A DNA stretch of 64,000 nt. Source: AWTP1-13 sp963827545 (GTDB lineage Bacteria; Pseudomonadota; Alphaproteobacteria; Rhizobiales; Hyphomicrobiaceae). Of the stretch, positions 7,632 through 16,828 are shown one piece after another; position 1 is the stretch's first letter; the number at the start of each line of letters is the position of its first letter. The position numbers and the translations under genes were made by a program. Under the pieces are notes generated by a model. It was not told the DNA's origin, did no database searches, and saw only the letters and a program-made list of their open reading frames with translations. Where the stretch lies: the NCBI GenBank assembly GCA_963827545.1, contig CAWHBI010000005.1, forward strand, positions 53,091 through 117,090, read 5' to 3'.

Positions 7632-9356
7632 ATGTCTCAAGCGAGCGATGCCGATCGGGCCGCTTTTGCAGCCAGGCCCGAGACTACCGGCAAGGTCAGG
7701 GCCTCCAAGCCGATGACGGGCGAGGAGTTCCTGGAGTCGCTGCGCGACGGCCGCGAAATCTACATCTATGGCGATCGCGTGAAAGATGTGACCACGCATC
7801 CGGCTTTCCGCAACACCGCCCGCATGCTCGCGCGCCTCTACAACGCCCTGCACGATCCCAAGCACAAGGACAAGCTGCTGGTGCCGACCGACACGGGCAG
7901 CGGCGGCATGACCCACGCCTATTTCAAGTGCCCGAAGAGCATCGAGGAATCCGTTGCCGGCCGCGATGCGATCGCCGAGTGGGCCAAGCTCTGCTACGGC
8001 TGGCTCGGCCGCGCACCCGACTACAAGGCTGCCTTCCTCGGCACGCTCGGCGCCAATTCGGACTTCTACGATCCCTGGCAGGAGAACGCCAAGCGCTGGT
8101 ACCGCTTCGCGCAGGAGCGCGTGCCGTTCGTCAACCATGCCATCATCCATCCTCCCGTCGACCGCAACCGCCCGCCACAGGAAGTGGGCGACGTGTACTG
8201 CCACGTGGAGAAGGAGACGGACGCCGGCATCATCGTCTCCGGCGCCAAGGTGGTGGCGACCGGCTCGGCCCTCACCAACTACACGTTCGTGGCGCACCAT
8301 GGGCTCATTCCGGTGGGCGACAAGAGCTTCGCCGCGATCTTCATGATCCCGACGGGCGCGCCCGGGGTGAAGCTGATTTGCCGTCCGTCCTACGAGATGA
8401 CCTCCACCGTGATGGGCAGCCCCTTCGATTACCCGCTGTCCTCCCGCATCGACGAGAACGATGCCGTGTTCATCATGGACAAGGTGCTGGTGCCCTGGGA
8501 GAACGTGTTCTGCTACGGCGACGTCGACAAGGCGAACAACTTCTTCCCGCAGACCGGCTTCCTGCCGCGTGCGCTGCTGCACGGCTGCACCAGGCTCGCG
8601 GTCAAGCTCGACTTCATCGCCGGCCTGCTGCTCAAGGCAGTGGAGGCCACCGGCTCCAAGGACTTCCGCGGCGTGCAGGCCAACGTCGGCGAGGTGCTGG
8701 TGTGGCGCAACCTGTTCTGGGGCCTCACCGAGGCCATGGTGCGCAACCCCAAGCCCTGGATCGGCGACTACCTGCTGCCCGACATCGAGCCCGCCGGCGC
8801 CTACCAGATCACCTCTACAATGGCCTACACCAAGGTGAAGTACATCATCGAGCAGACGGTGGCGTCGGGCCTCATCTACCTCAACTCGTCCTCGCGCGAC
8901 TTCAAGAACCCGGCCATCCGTCCCTATCTCGACAAGTACATGCGCGGCTCCAACGGCTACGACGCCGTCGACCGCGTAAAGCTCTTGAAGCTGCTATGGG
9001 ATGCGATCGGCAGCGAGTTCGGCGGCCGCCACGAGCTGTACGAGATCAACTACGGCGGCTCGACCGAGGAGATCCGCCGCTACGTGCTGTTTGGCGCGCA
9101 GGCGCTGGGCACGGCCGACAAGCTCAAGGGCTTCGTCGAGCAGTGCATGGCCGAATACGATTTGGACGGCTGGAAAGTGCCCGACCTCACCAATCCTGGT
9201 GAGCTCAGCCACCACAGCGGGCGTGGGGCGTCGTCGGTTACTCCGCTGCCGTCTGCCTCACCTGCCCCGCGGCCGGCGGGGGGCGCCGGCCTCGCGCGAG
9301 GCGGTGGTGGCGACTATCCGGGCGGCTTCCGCAACCCGTTCGCCACCACGAAGTAG
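7632..9356 (+). CDS. hpaB: 4-hydroxyphenylacetate 3-hydroxylase family (HpaB-like) flavin-dependent oxygenase
   Basis: A 574-residue oxygenase component of a two-component flavin monooxygenase, which uses reduced FAD to ortho-hydroxylate a phenol. Family features include MTGEEFLESLRDGREIYIYG at the N-terminus, ERVPFVNHAIIHPPVDRN, and GIIVSGAKVVATGSALTNYT with the flavin-site Gly/Thr. VLVPWENVFCYGD and the C-terminal helical domain FGGRHELYEINYGGSTEEIR are also present. The ATG at 7632 follows GGGGAGG. The C-terminus is extended by about 48 residues rich in Pro, Gly and Ala (from HHSGRGASSV), unusual against a typical length near 520. No HpaC-type flavin reductase is adjacent; the divergent WrbA fusion is the only nearby flavoprotein reductase. 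The exact phenolic substrate cannot be told from sequence. Confidence 0.9.
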   Translation: MSQASDADRAAFAARPETTGKVRASKPMTGEEFLESLRDGREIYIYGDRVKDVTTHPAFRNTARMLARLYNALHDPKHKDKLLVPTDTGSGGMTHAYFKCPKSIEESVAGRDAIAEWAKLCYGWLGRAPDYKAAFLGTLGANSDFYDPWQENAKRWYRFAQERVPFVNHAIIHPPVDRNRPPQEVGDVYCHVEKETDAGIIVSGAKVVATGSALTNYTFVAHHGLIPVGDKSFAAIFMIPTGAPGVKLICRPSYEMTSTVMGSPFDYPLSSRIDENDAVFIMDKVLVPWENVFCYGDVDKANNFFPQTGFLPRALLHGCTRLAVKLDFIAGLLLKAVEATGSKDFRGVQANVGEVLVWRNLFWGLTEAMVRNPKPWIGDYLLPDIEPAGAYQITSTMAYTKVKYIIEQTVASGLIYLNSSSRDFKNPAIRPYLDKYMRGSNGYDAVDRVKLLKLLWDAIGSEFGGRHELYEINYGGSTEEIRRYVLFGAQALGTADKLKGFVEQCMAEYDLDGWKVPDLTNPGELSHHSGRGASSVTPLPSASPAPRPAGGAGLARGGGGDYPGGFRNPFATTK

Positions 9357-9361
9357 GTTCC

Positions 9362-11008
9362 ATGGAGGCGGGTCGCGAGGAGCGCCAACGTCCTGAGCAC
9401 AGGCGGCTCGAGACTTTGCACAGCTCCCTGCAGCACAGCGCACCGCCACAGCGGCCCGCTCCATCGGCCCCCAGTCCCAGTGAAACCAGGACAGATGCGT
9501 TGGTGGTTTTCTGGCTCTTCGCCTGGTTGGCGGCGACGGCCTGGGTGCGGCCGCTGTCGTTGCCCGACGAAGGCCGCTATGCAGGTGTCGCGTGGGAGAT
9601 GCTCTGGTCGGGCAACTGGCTCATCCCTACGATCGACACCCTGCCTTACTTTCACAAGCCGCCGCTGTTCTATTGGCTGGCAACCGTGGCGCTCGCCCTT
9701 TTTGGCGTCAACGAGTGGGCTGCCCGGCTGACCTCGCTGCTCGCGGCGACGGGCACTGCCTTCGCCGTCTATCTGTTCGCGCGGCGCTGGAGCAATGCAG
9801 CTGCTGCACGGATCACCCTGATCGTGCTGGCAACGACACCGCTCTTCTATGGCTGCGCGCAATTCGCCAACTTGGACATGCTGGTCTCGGCCTGCATCAC
9901 TTGCACCATCCTATGTGCGGCCAATGCGGTGTTCAGCGCCGACAGCGAGAGACCGCATCGTCTGTCGTTGGCTGGCGCCTACTTTTTTGCCGCGCTCGGT
10001 GTGCTTGCCAAGGGCCTGATCGGCGCCGTCATCCCGGCTATCGTATTGTTGGCTTGGCTGATTTCCCTGGGACGATCGGCTGTCATTGTCCGCCTCATCT
10101 CGCTCCCCGGGCTGGCGCTCTTCACCTTGATCGTCGTGCCATGGTTCGCGCTGATGCATGCGCGCTATCCAGGTTTCCTGGAATACTTCTTCGTGCACCA
10201 CCACCTCGAGCGCTTCTCGGCGCATGGTTTCAACAATGAGCGCGCATTCTGGTTTTACCTGCCGGTGTTCTTAGGGCTGACGCTGCCGTGGTCGTTGTTT
10301 CTGGCGACTGCGATCCACAAGCAGCGAAACGCAGGCGGCCTGCAACCCGAAGTCCGCGTGCTGATGTGGATTTGGCTCGCCGCTGTTGTCGTCTTCTTCT
10401 CCATACCGAGCTCCAAGCTGGTGGGCTATGTGCTGCCTGCGGTGCCGCCTCTCGCCGTGCTCGTCGCGCATCGGCTGGCCGGTCTGGGCGGCGAGTTCAA
10501 CGCCCGCTCCTGGGTCCTCAGCACGGCAGCGGTGGCGGCCCTCCTGTGTCTCGCGGCGCTTGTCGGCGCCGCGCTCCACGAGCGGTCAGACATCAAGGGG
10601 CTCGCGGCCATGATCCGCCCGCAGCTGGGCAACGATGATCATGTCATCGCGCTCGGCCACTACCCCTTCAGCGCGTCCTTCTATTTGCGCCTTCGCCGTC
10701 CGATCGGGGTCGTCGAGCGCTGGGACGACCTGGCGTTGGTCAAGAGCAAGGATACTTGGCGCAAGGAGCTTGCGGAGGCGGCCGCATTCGACTCGGTGCG
10801 CGAGTCAAGCATTCTGATGACGACGCGAGCGTTCGCCGACGCCCTGTGCCGGCGTGAGAGGGTATGGGTATTCGGCTCCGAGGCCGATCTTGCCCACTAC
10901 CCGCAGCTAGCGGCCCTCGAACGGGTCGCACGATGGGGGCAAGCCGTAGTCTGGCGCAGTGTGGCGCCTAGTCTGGGCCAACCGCGCCCTGCTTGCGGGT
11001 CGCCTTGA
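9362..11008 (+). CDS. ArnT/PMT-like family 39/83 glycosyltransferase, integral membrane
   Basis: A 548-residue polytopic membrane protein of the GT-C fold, which transfers a sugar from a polyprenyl-phosphate donor at the periplasmic face. The signature LSLPDEGRYAGVAWEMLWSG carries the acidic DE pair of the first periplasmic loop, and DTLPYFHKPPLFYWLATVAL is the second ArnT motif. Roughly ten hydrophobic segments follow, then a soluble C-terminal domain of about 150 residues. The substrate (lipid A or another glycan) cannot be assigned. The longest start lies 5 bases after hpaB; the first about 45 residues are low-complexity, so a later start is possible. Its end faces a PAP2 phosphatase 65 bases away, a pairing often seen in lipid modification (inference). 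Confidence 0.85.
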   Translation: MEAGREERQRPEHRRLETLHSSLQHSAPPQRPAPSAPSPSETRTDALVVFWLFAWLAATAWVRPLSLPDEGRYAGVAWEMLWSGNWLIPTIDTLPYFHKPPLFYWLATVALALFGVNEWAARLTSLLAATGTAFAVYLFARRWSNAAAARITLIVLATTPLFYGCAQFANLDMLVSACITCTILCAANAVFSADSERPHRLSLAGAYFFAALGVLAKGLIGAVIPAIVLLAWLISLGRSAVIVRLISLPGLALFTLIVVPWFALMHARYPGFLEYFFVHHHLERFSAHGFNNERAFWFYLPVFLGLTLPWSLFLATAIHKQRNAGGLQPEVRVLMWIWLAAVVVFFSIPSSKLVGYVLPAVPPLAVLVAHRLAGLGGEFNARSWVLSTAAVAALLCLAALVGAALHERSDIKGLAAMIRPQLGNDDHVIALGHYPFSASFYLRLRRPIGVVERWDDLALVKSKDTWRKELAEAAAFDSVRESSILMTTRAFADALCRRERVWVFGSEADLAHYPQLAALERVARWGQAVVWRSVAPSLGQPRPACGSP

Positions 11009-11073
11009 GGGCGCCAGTCCGGGGTGCGGTGCACTCGGCGGGGGGCGCTGTTACCACGGGGGATTGGCTTCAT

Positions 11074-11805
11074 CTATTCGCGGTCGAGAACTGTGGCCGA
11101 CAGCATGCCGAACAGCAATTCGTGCAAGATGACGGCCGTCAGCGCCATGAGGACGCCTGCAAACACGACATCGCTCAGGAAATGCGCGCCCTGTGCGATG
11201 CGGATTGCCCCGGCGGCCAGGCCGCCCAGTGTCCCGGCCACGATCAGCACGCCCGACACCTGGGGCACAACCAGGGCGGCGGCATAGAAGAGCATGAAGA
11301 CCGACGACGCCTCGCCGCTGACGAACGAGCAATTTCTCGCACACTGGTCGGAAGGAACGAGGGGTCCCGAGAAGGTCCTTATTCCACCAAACTCGACGAG
11401 CTGTTTCGGCCGCGCCCGGCCCCAATGATCCTTGAGCACGACGTTGGCGACCAGGCCGGGACCTACTCCGAGGCTAAGGGCCAGAAACAACCATTGCGAG
11501 AACCGGAACGATAGCCATGCGCGCCTTGAGACGCGCGTTGCAAGCAGTCCCGCAAGGCAGAGCCCGGTGCAGGCGTACAAGAACCAGATCAGGGCATGAC
11601 GCAGATGCTGCGCGTCGCTGCCCCGGTGCGCAGCGGCAAATGTGCCGTCACTGCGAAAGTAGAAACTGCTGACCAGCAGATCGAGTTCGGGAATGAACAT
11701 GAAAACGACGGCAAACAAGAGCCCCACTGCTGCCGCGCTAACTCCAAGGAGCCTGACGAGACTGCCGATTTGAGTGCCTGCCGTAGCGGGTGCGGCTTCG
11801 GACAT
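11074..11805 (-). CDS. PAP2-family membrane lipid phosphatase
   Basis: A 243-residue protein with about six hydrophobic segments, resembling PAP2/LpxE/LpxF-type phosphatases that hydrolyse lipid phosphates at the periplasmic face. The three family motifs are recognisable: KDHWGRARP (K-x6-RP), CSFVSGEASSVF (second motif) and RIAQGAHFLSDVVF (R-x5-H-x3-D). The second motif has SGE where the family usually has SGH; the third keeps the His and Asp. It is convergent with the ArnT-like transferase. LpxE/LpxF-type dephosphorylation of lipid A or undecaprenyl-diphosphate recycling are the likely roles, not distinguishable here. Confidence 0.85.
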   Translation of the reverse strand: MSEAAPATAGTQIGSLVRLLGVSAAAVGLLFAVVFMFIPELDLLVSSFYFRSDGTFAAAHRGSDAQHLRHALIWFLYACTGLCLAGLLATRVSRRAWLSFRFSQWLFLALSLGVGPGLVANVVLKDHWGRARPKQLVEFGGIRTFSGPLVPSDQCARNCSFVSGEASSVFMLFYAAALVVPQVSGVLIVAGTLGGLAAGAIRIAQGAHFLSDVVFAGVLMALTAVILHELLFGMLSATVLDRE

Positions 11806-12005
11806 CGTGGCCAGCTCGTCATCCTCACCGCCTACAGCATTGAAAGATAACAGTAGACTTGCGCCAACTCTATGTTCGGGGGGCGGCTGTTTGGTGTTGG
11901 GCTCGCGAGGAGCCTAGCGTGGGTATTCGCTCACGCTGCCCGAAGCGACCTTTGTCCAAGGCCTGCTCGGTTATCGATGCTGCGGCGTCGATACAACCTG
12001 TGTCT

Positions 12006-12959
12006 CTATCCTCGCGCCTGTTTCTTCGCCGGCTTGGGCCAGCGGCCCGCCACGATCGGCAGCACCTCCTCGATGAGCCGCCGCGTCTGGCTCATTACAG
12101 CCTCGTCGCCCACCGCAGCCGGCCGTAGCACGAACTTGGCAACGCCGGCCTCGACGTACTCGGCGATGCGCGACACGATTGCATCTGCATCGCCGATCGC
12201 GAAATAGCCCCGCGGGTCCCGACTGGTGCGTTTCTCGTAGGCCTGCATGGGGCGCTCGAGGATTTGGTCGGCGGCCCGGCCGAAGTGGAACGGGAAGCTT
12301 GCGCCATAGTGGTCCTCGTCGATGCTCCGCCCCGTCTCTGGTAGCGCCGCGCGGATGGCAGCAACGATCTTGCCGGCTTCTTGCGGCGTCTCCGGCCCGC
12401 CAAGCCAACCGGTGCCGAGACGCGCCGTACGCCGGATCGCGGCTTCCGAGCCTCCGCCGATCCACATCGGCAGATCAACCTGCACCGGCTTGGGCAAGAT
12501 GCTCGCGCCCGTCAGCAGAAAATGCTCGCCGACGAAATCAACGCTCTCTTCCCGCCACAGCCGGCCAATGACTTCGAGCGCTTCGTCGGTCTTGCGCCCA
12601 CGCGTCTTGGTGTCGATGTGCAGCGCGTGCCACTCCGGCGCGCGTGGGCTGCCGATGCCGAAGGCCGGCAGCAGGCGGCCCTCGGATAGCACGTCGATGG
12701 TGGCGCACTGCTTGGCGAGCAGCACCGGATCGCGCAGGGCCAGCGACACCACGTTCATTCCGAACTTGAGCCGCCGCGTGCGACCCGCCAGCGCCGCCAT
12801 CACCGACATGCACTCGAGCATAGGTTCGCGGCTCAGCAGTCGATCCGTCTGCCAGATCGAGTCGACCCCGCCCTCCTCGCACAGGTCGACCCAGCGCCAA
12901 TACTCGCGCGCTCCCGCAAACGGAAACTCCATCAGTCCAAGACCCACGCTGATGGTCAT
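12006..12959 (-). CDS. LLM-class (luciferase-like) flavin-dependent oxidoreductase
   Basis: A 317-residue TIM-barrel protein of the bacterial luciferase-like superfamily, using FMNH2 or F420. Family features are VGLGLMEFPFAGAREYWRWV at the N-terminus, SIWQTDRLLSREPMLECM, the barrel core RRLKFGMNVVSLALRDPVLL, GRLLPAFGIGSPRAPEWHAL and the phosphate-site PMWIGGGSEAAIRRTARLGT. It is the last gene of an apparent operon, 27 bases after a second LLM gene and downstream of a Liv-type transporter. That suggests oxidation of the imported compound (inference). The substrate is unknown. The ribosome site is weak. Confidence 0.88.
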   Translation of the reverse strand: MTISVGLGLMEFPFAGAREYWRWVDLCEEGGVDSIWQTDRLLSREPMLECMSVMAALAGRTRRLKFGMNVVSLALRDPVLLAKQCATIDVLSEGRLLPAFGIGSPRAPEWHALHIDTKTRGRKTDEALEVIGRLWREESVDFVGEHFLLTGASILPKPVQVDLPMWIGGGSEAAIRRTARLGTGWLGGPETPQEAGKIVAAIRAALPETGRSIDEDHYGASFPFHFGRAADQILERPMQAYEKRTSRDPRGYFAIGDADAIVSRIAEYVEAGVAKFVLRPAAVGDEAVMSQTRRLIEEVLPIVAGRWPKPAKKQARG

Positions 12960-12986
12960 GTTGGCAACTTTTCGCTCATGGCCGCC

Positions 12987-13967
12987 CTACCGCAAATCCT
13001 TGAGCAGCGGGAATACCTCGCGTGCGATCCGTTCGATCTGGCGGTTGCGCTCCTCGTAAGGGCCAACGAGGTCGAGGGTGATGTGGCGCACGCCGGCTGC
13101 GTGGAAGGCACGTATGCGGTCCGCAATCTGCTGCGGTGAGCCGAGCGCCGCGTAGCGCTCGGCCGCCTTGCGGAAGTCCATGGCATAGCGGTGGCTCAGT
13201 GACACCGTGGCCGCATCGAGCGCCTTCTCGTAAGTGTCGTCGAGCCGCGTGAAAAGGAGATGGCCGGTGCCGAACCTCGCTTCGGCCCGTCCGGCCGATT
13301 TGGCCGCCGCCGCGATCTTGTCGAGGCCTGACTTGTACATCTCCGGTGTCACCACGTAGGCGATCCAACCGTCAGCGAGGCGCCCGGCGCGGGAGAGCGC
13401 GCCGTCCGAACGCCCACCGCACCAGATCGGCGGCCCGCCAGCTTGCCGCGCAGGCGGCTGCATCGGCACGCTATTGAAGGGCTGATAGAAGCGTCCCTCA
13501 TGCGTCACCGGCTCGCCGCTCCACAGCCTGCGCAAGAGCGGAATAGCCTCCCCAAGCCGCGCCCCGCGCTCCTTGAGCGGCACCCCGCACGCCTCGTACT
13601 CCCTTGGGAACTCGCCGCCCACGCCGACGCCGAAGATGAAGCGCCCTTCGGTTAAGTGATCGAGGGTTGCCACCTGCTTGGCCACTGGCACCGGATGGCG
13701 CAGCGGCAGGAGATAGACCGACGTGCCGAACATCAGCCGCCGGCTGACGACGGCGGCCTGCGCCAGCTGCAGTAAGGGATCGAGGATCGCCATCGGAAAA
13801 GAGATGTGGTCGCCGCACCAGAGCGAGTCGTAGCCGGAGCTATCAACCAGCTCGACCAGCTCGCGCAGCTCGCCGATGCTCGGCATCCAAGGCCCAGCCG
13901 CGGGCTCGGTGCGGCGATGGATGGTGATGAGGCCGATCCGCAGCTTGCCTTCCAACAGCAGGTCCAT
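12987..13967 (-). CDS. LLM-class (luciferase-like) flavin-dependent oxidoreductase
   Basis: A 326-residue luciferase-like protein, divergent in sequence from the one that follows it. Features: YDSLWCGDHISFPMAILDPL with the characteristic W-x-GDH, LMFGTSVYLLPLRHPVPVAK, GRFIFGVGVGGEFPREYEAC and GPPIWCGGRSDGALSRAGRL. The closing segment IADRIRAFHAAGVRHITLDL is also typical. The ATG at 13967 follows GGAGAG at good spacing. Two unlike LLM enzymes in tandem may act as successive steps or on related substrates. F420 or FMN use cannot be told from sequence. Confidence 0.88.
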   Translation of the reverse strand: MDLLLEGKLRIGLITIHRRTEPAAGPWMPSIGELRELVELVDSSGYDSLWCGDHISFPMAILDPLLQLAQAAVVSRRLMFGTSVYLLPLRHPVPVAKQVATLDHLTEGRFIFGVGVGGEFPREYEACGVPLKERGARLGEAIPLLRRLWSGEPVTHEGRFYQPFNSVPMQPPARQAGGPPIWCGGRSDGALSRAGRLADGWIAYVVTPEMYKSGLDKIAAAAKSAGRAEARFGTGHLLFTRLDDTYEKALDAATVSLSHRYAMDFRKAAERYAALGSPQQIADRIRAFHAAGVRHITLDLVGPYEERNRQIERIAREVFPLLKDLR

Positions 13968-13976
13968 CGCTCTCTC

Positions 13977-14273
13977 CTACGCCGGCAGCCCGGGTGTCGT
14001 GGCTTTGCCCGCGCCAGCGAACGCTGTGATCTTGAGCGGCCAGCCGGTGCGGAAGCGCTCCAACGCGCGCACCTGCTCGTCAATGGGCTCCGGCAATGCG
14101 CATCTCCCCGAGTTTTTGGCAGCATACAAGGTTCCTGCAAGTCGAAGAAGCCAGCACTGCTTGGGCCGCGGTGTTGAGGGGGTGGCGGACAATGTGGCGA
14201 CGTCGGCCAACGGCTCCCGCACCACGGGCGGCAGAGCAGTGCGAGGAGGTCCGCTACTATTCGCGCTCTGCAT
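13977..14273 (-). CDS. short unrecognised reading frame inside the Liv-LLM operon
   Basis: A 98-codon frame that fills the 336-base gap between the Liv fusion gene and the first LLM gene, ending 9 bases before the latter. I do not recognise it. The first half is low-complexity (Pro, Ser, Thr, Ala). The second half (EPIDEQVRALERFRTGWPLK, then ITAFAGAGKATTPGLPA) looks more protein-like and could be the tail of a decayed enzyme gene. No good ribosome site precedes the start. Either a remnant or a spurious frame. Confidence 0.28.
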   Translation of the reverse strand: MQSANSSGPPRTALPPVVREPLADVATLSATPSTPRPKQCWLLRLAGTLYAAKNSGRCALPEPIDEQVRALERFRTGWPLKITAFAGAGKATTPGLPA

Positions 14274-14303
14274 TGGTGGTTGACGAGCCCCATGTCGCGG
14301 TGC

Positions 14304-16820
14304 TCAGAGCCACAGCACCTTGCGCCTCAATTCGAGGTCGTCTCGGAGCGCCTTGGACTCGCCCGTCCATTGCACCTGGCCGCGCTCCAGGGCAACGGTG
14401 CGGTCGGAGAGGGCAAGTGCCAGATCGAGGTGGTGGTCGACGATCACGATCGCCACCTCCTGGCGCAGCTTGTCGAAGCTCTCGAACAGCTGCTCGACCA
14501 CCGCCGGGGCCAGCCCCTCGAACGGCTCGTCGAGCAGCAGCACGCGGATGTCGCCCGACAGCGCACGGGCCACCGCCACCATCTGCTGCTCGCCGCCAGA
14601 GAGGAAATCGGCGGGCGTCTGCAGTCGGTCCCCGATGCGCGGGAAATACGCCAGGATGCGGTCGAGATCCCACCGCACGCCGATCCCGGTCTGGCGTTTC
14701 AGCCGGCCGAGCTCGAGGTTGTGCGCCACCGTCATGCCCGCGAACAGGCCGCGCCCCTGCGGCACATAGCCGAGGCCGAGCCGCGCGATGCGCGCCGAAG
14801 GCAGCCGGGCGATCTCCTCCCCGTCGAGCCTGATGCTGCCCGTTGCCGGCGGCGCGATTCCCACCAGCGACTTCAGCAGCGTCGACTTGCCTGCGCCGTT
14901 GCGTCCAAGAAGGGCCACCACCTCGTGCTCGTGCACCTCCAGCGAGACGTCGCTCAGGATATGGCTCTTGCCGTAGAACGTATTGATGCGATCCAGCGTG
15001 AGCAGCGCCTTGGTACCGGCGGCGCTGACGCGCTCCTTCGAGGCCACGTGCGCCGCGCCCGAGCCGATGTAGACCTCCTGCACCCTTTTGGAGGATCGCG
15101 CCTCCTCGACCGTGCCGTCCAGCAGCACGCGGCCCTCGTTCATGACGGTCACGTGGTCGGCGAGCCGGAATACGCGGTCGATGTCGTGCTCCACCAGCAG
15201 CACGGGCACGTCGGCGGAGAGCTTCTTGACCAGCGCGCCGATGCGCTCGCGCTCCGCCATGGCAAGTCCCGCCAGCGGCTCGTCGAGCAGCAACAGGCGC
15301 GGCTTGGTGGCGAGCGCCAGCCCCATGTCGACCAGCCGCTGGCCACCGTAGGACAAGGCGCCCGCTTCGGCGCTCTCGATGCCTTCGAGCCCGAGATAGC
15401 CGATCAGCGCCGCCGTCTCCGCCTCGATCTCGGCGATGGCGCGCGCACTGGTCCAAAGGTCGAAGCGGCGCGGATGGCGCGCCTGCACGGCCAGACGGAT
15501 GTTCTCTGCGATCGGCAGGGTCGGAAACAGGTTGGTGATCTGGAACGAGCGGCCGATGCCTGCCCGGCAGATCGCGTCCGGCGGCAGGCCGGAGATGGTG
15601 CGCGCGCCGAGCCGGATCGATCCGGCGTCGGGCGGGAACATGCCCGACACGACATTGAAGGCCGTGGTCTTGCCGGCACCGTTGGGGCCGATCAGGGCGT
15701 GCAGCGTGCGGTCGCGCACAGAGAACGTCACGCCCTCCACGGCCTTGATGCCGCCGAAGTGCTTGGCGATCCCCTGCGTGGTTAGCACCAGCCCGTCCTG
15801 ATGCGACGCGGGTTTCAAGAACTCCGGCAGCGTCGCATCGCCGATTTTGCGTCCCGCCATCGCCGCGGCCTCCACGACTTTCTTGCGGAAGGGCGCGCGC
15901 AGGCGGCCCGCGACGCCGACGAGGCCCGTAGGCGATAACAGCACGAAGCCAACGAACAGGAGCCCGAACCACAGCAGCCAGTTCTCGCTGATGCCGGACA
16001 GGTAGTCGCGGAAGATCACGAAGAACAGGGCGCCGAGCGCGGGGCCTAGGAACGAGCGCATGCCACCGATCACCACCATGGCCAGCAGCTCGCCCGAGAA
16101 CGCCACCGAGATCGGATCGGCCGACGTCATCCGATTGTTGAACAGCAGCAGGCAACCGGCCAAGCCGGTCAGCGTCGCCGACAGCGTGAACGCGACCAGC
16201 TTGTAGCGATTGGTGGGGTAGCCGATGAACTGCGCGCGTTGCTCGTTCTCGCGGATGGCGATCAGCACGTGGCCGGCGGGCGAGCCGTGAAAGCGCCAAA
16301 GCAGATAGACGACCAGAAAGGCGATCGAAGCGACCAGGCCGTAATAGGTCATGTTGTTTTCGAGGCGGAAGCCGACGACCTCCGGCCGCACGATGCCGCC
16401 GAGCCCGTTCTCGCCGCCCGTCACCGCCGTCCAGCGGAAGGCGACGACATACATCATCGCGGCCAGCGCCATCGTGAGCAGCGAGAAGTAGACGCCGCGG
16501 CGTCGCAGGATCAAGTAGCCGAAGGTGGCTGAGATGACGGCAACGCTGATCAGCGCCGTCACGACCGGCACCAGCATCGACCCGGGCGTCACTTCGCGCT
16601 GCAGCAGGGCGGCGATGTAGGCGGCGAGACCGAACCAGGCGCCATGGCCGAACGAGACGAGGCCCGTGTAGCCGACGAGAATGTTCAGCGCCATGCATGC
16701 CATGGCGAAGATGACAACCTCGGTCGCCGAGGTGATGCCAAGGCCGAGCCGATCCAGCAAGAACGGCAGTACGGCCAGCGCGGTCGCGGCGATCAGCGGA
16801 GGAGAGCGGTCGCGCAGCAT
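14304..16820 (-). CDS. branched-chain amino acid-type ABC transporter: LivM permease - LivG ATPase - LivF ATPase in one polypeptide
   Basis: An 838-residue triple fusion. Residues 1-310 are a LivM-type permease with about eight to nine hydrophobic segments. Residues 345-585 are a LivG-type ATPase with Walker A GPNGAGKTT (378-386), Walker B LLLLDEP near 509-515 and H-loop VEHD. Its ABC signature reads SYGGQ rather than LSGGQ. Residues 605-838 are a LivF-type ATPase with Walker A GRNGAGKST (639-647), signature LSGGEQQ (740-746) and Walker B LLLDEP. One frame runs through without any stop. These parts are usually separate genes; permease-LivG fusions are known. The ATG at 16820 lies 8 bases after livH. 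Together with LivH and the upstream binding protein this is a complete importer, not necessarily for amino acids. Confidence 0.92.
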   Translation of the reverse strand: MLRDRSPPLIAATALAVLPFLLDRLGLGITSATEVVIFAMACMALNILVGYTGLVSFGHGAWFGLAAYIAALLQREVTPGSMLVPVVTALISVAVISATFGYLILRRRGVYFSLLTMALAAMMYVVAFRWTAVTGGENGLGGIVRPEVVGFRLENNMTYYGLVASIAFLVVYLLWRFHGSPAGHVLIAIRENEQRAQFIGYPTNRYKLVAFTLSATLTGLAGCLLLFNNRMTSADPISVAFSGELLAMVVIGGMRSFLGPALGALFFVIFRDYLSGISENWLLWFGLLFVGFVLLSPTGLVGVAGRLRAPFRKKVVEAAAMAGRKIGDATLPEFLKPASHQDGLVLTTQGIAKHFGGIKAVEGVTFSVRDRTLHALIGPNGAGKTTAFNVVSGMFPPDAGSIRLGARTISGLPPDAICRAGIGRSFQITNLFPTLPIAENIRLAVQARHPRRFDLWTSARAIAEIEAETAALIGYLGLEGIESAEAGALSYGGQRLVDMGLALATKPRLLLLDEPLAGLAMAERERIGALVKKLSADVPVLLVEHDIDRVFRLADHVTVMNEGRVLLDGTVEEARSSKRVQEVYIGSGAAHVASKERVSAAGTKALLTLDRINTFYGKSHILSDVSLEVHEHEVVALLGRNGAGKSTLLKSLVGIAPPATGSIRLDGEEIARLPSARIARLGLGYVPQGRGLFAGMTVAHNLELGRLKRQTGIGVRWDLDRILAYFPRIGDRLQTPADFLSGGEQQMVAVARALSGDIRVLLLDEPFEGLAPAVVEQLFESFDKLRQEVAIVIVDHHLDLALALSDRTVALERGQVQWTGESKALRDDLELRRKVLWL

Positions 16821-16828
16821 CGCCGCCC

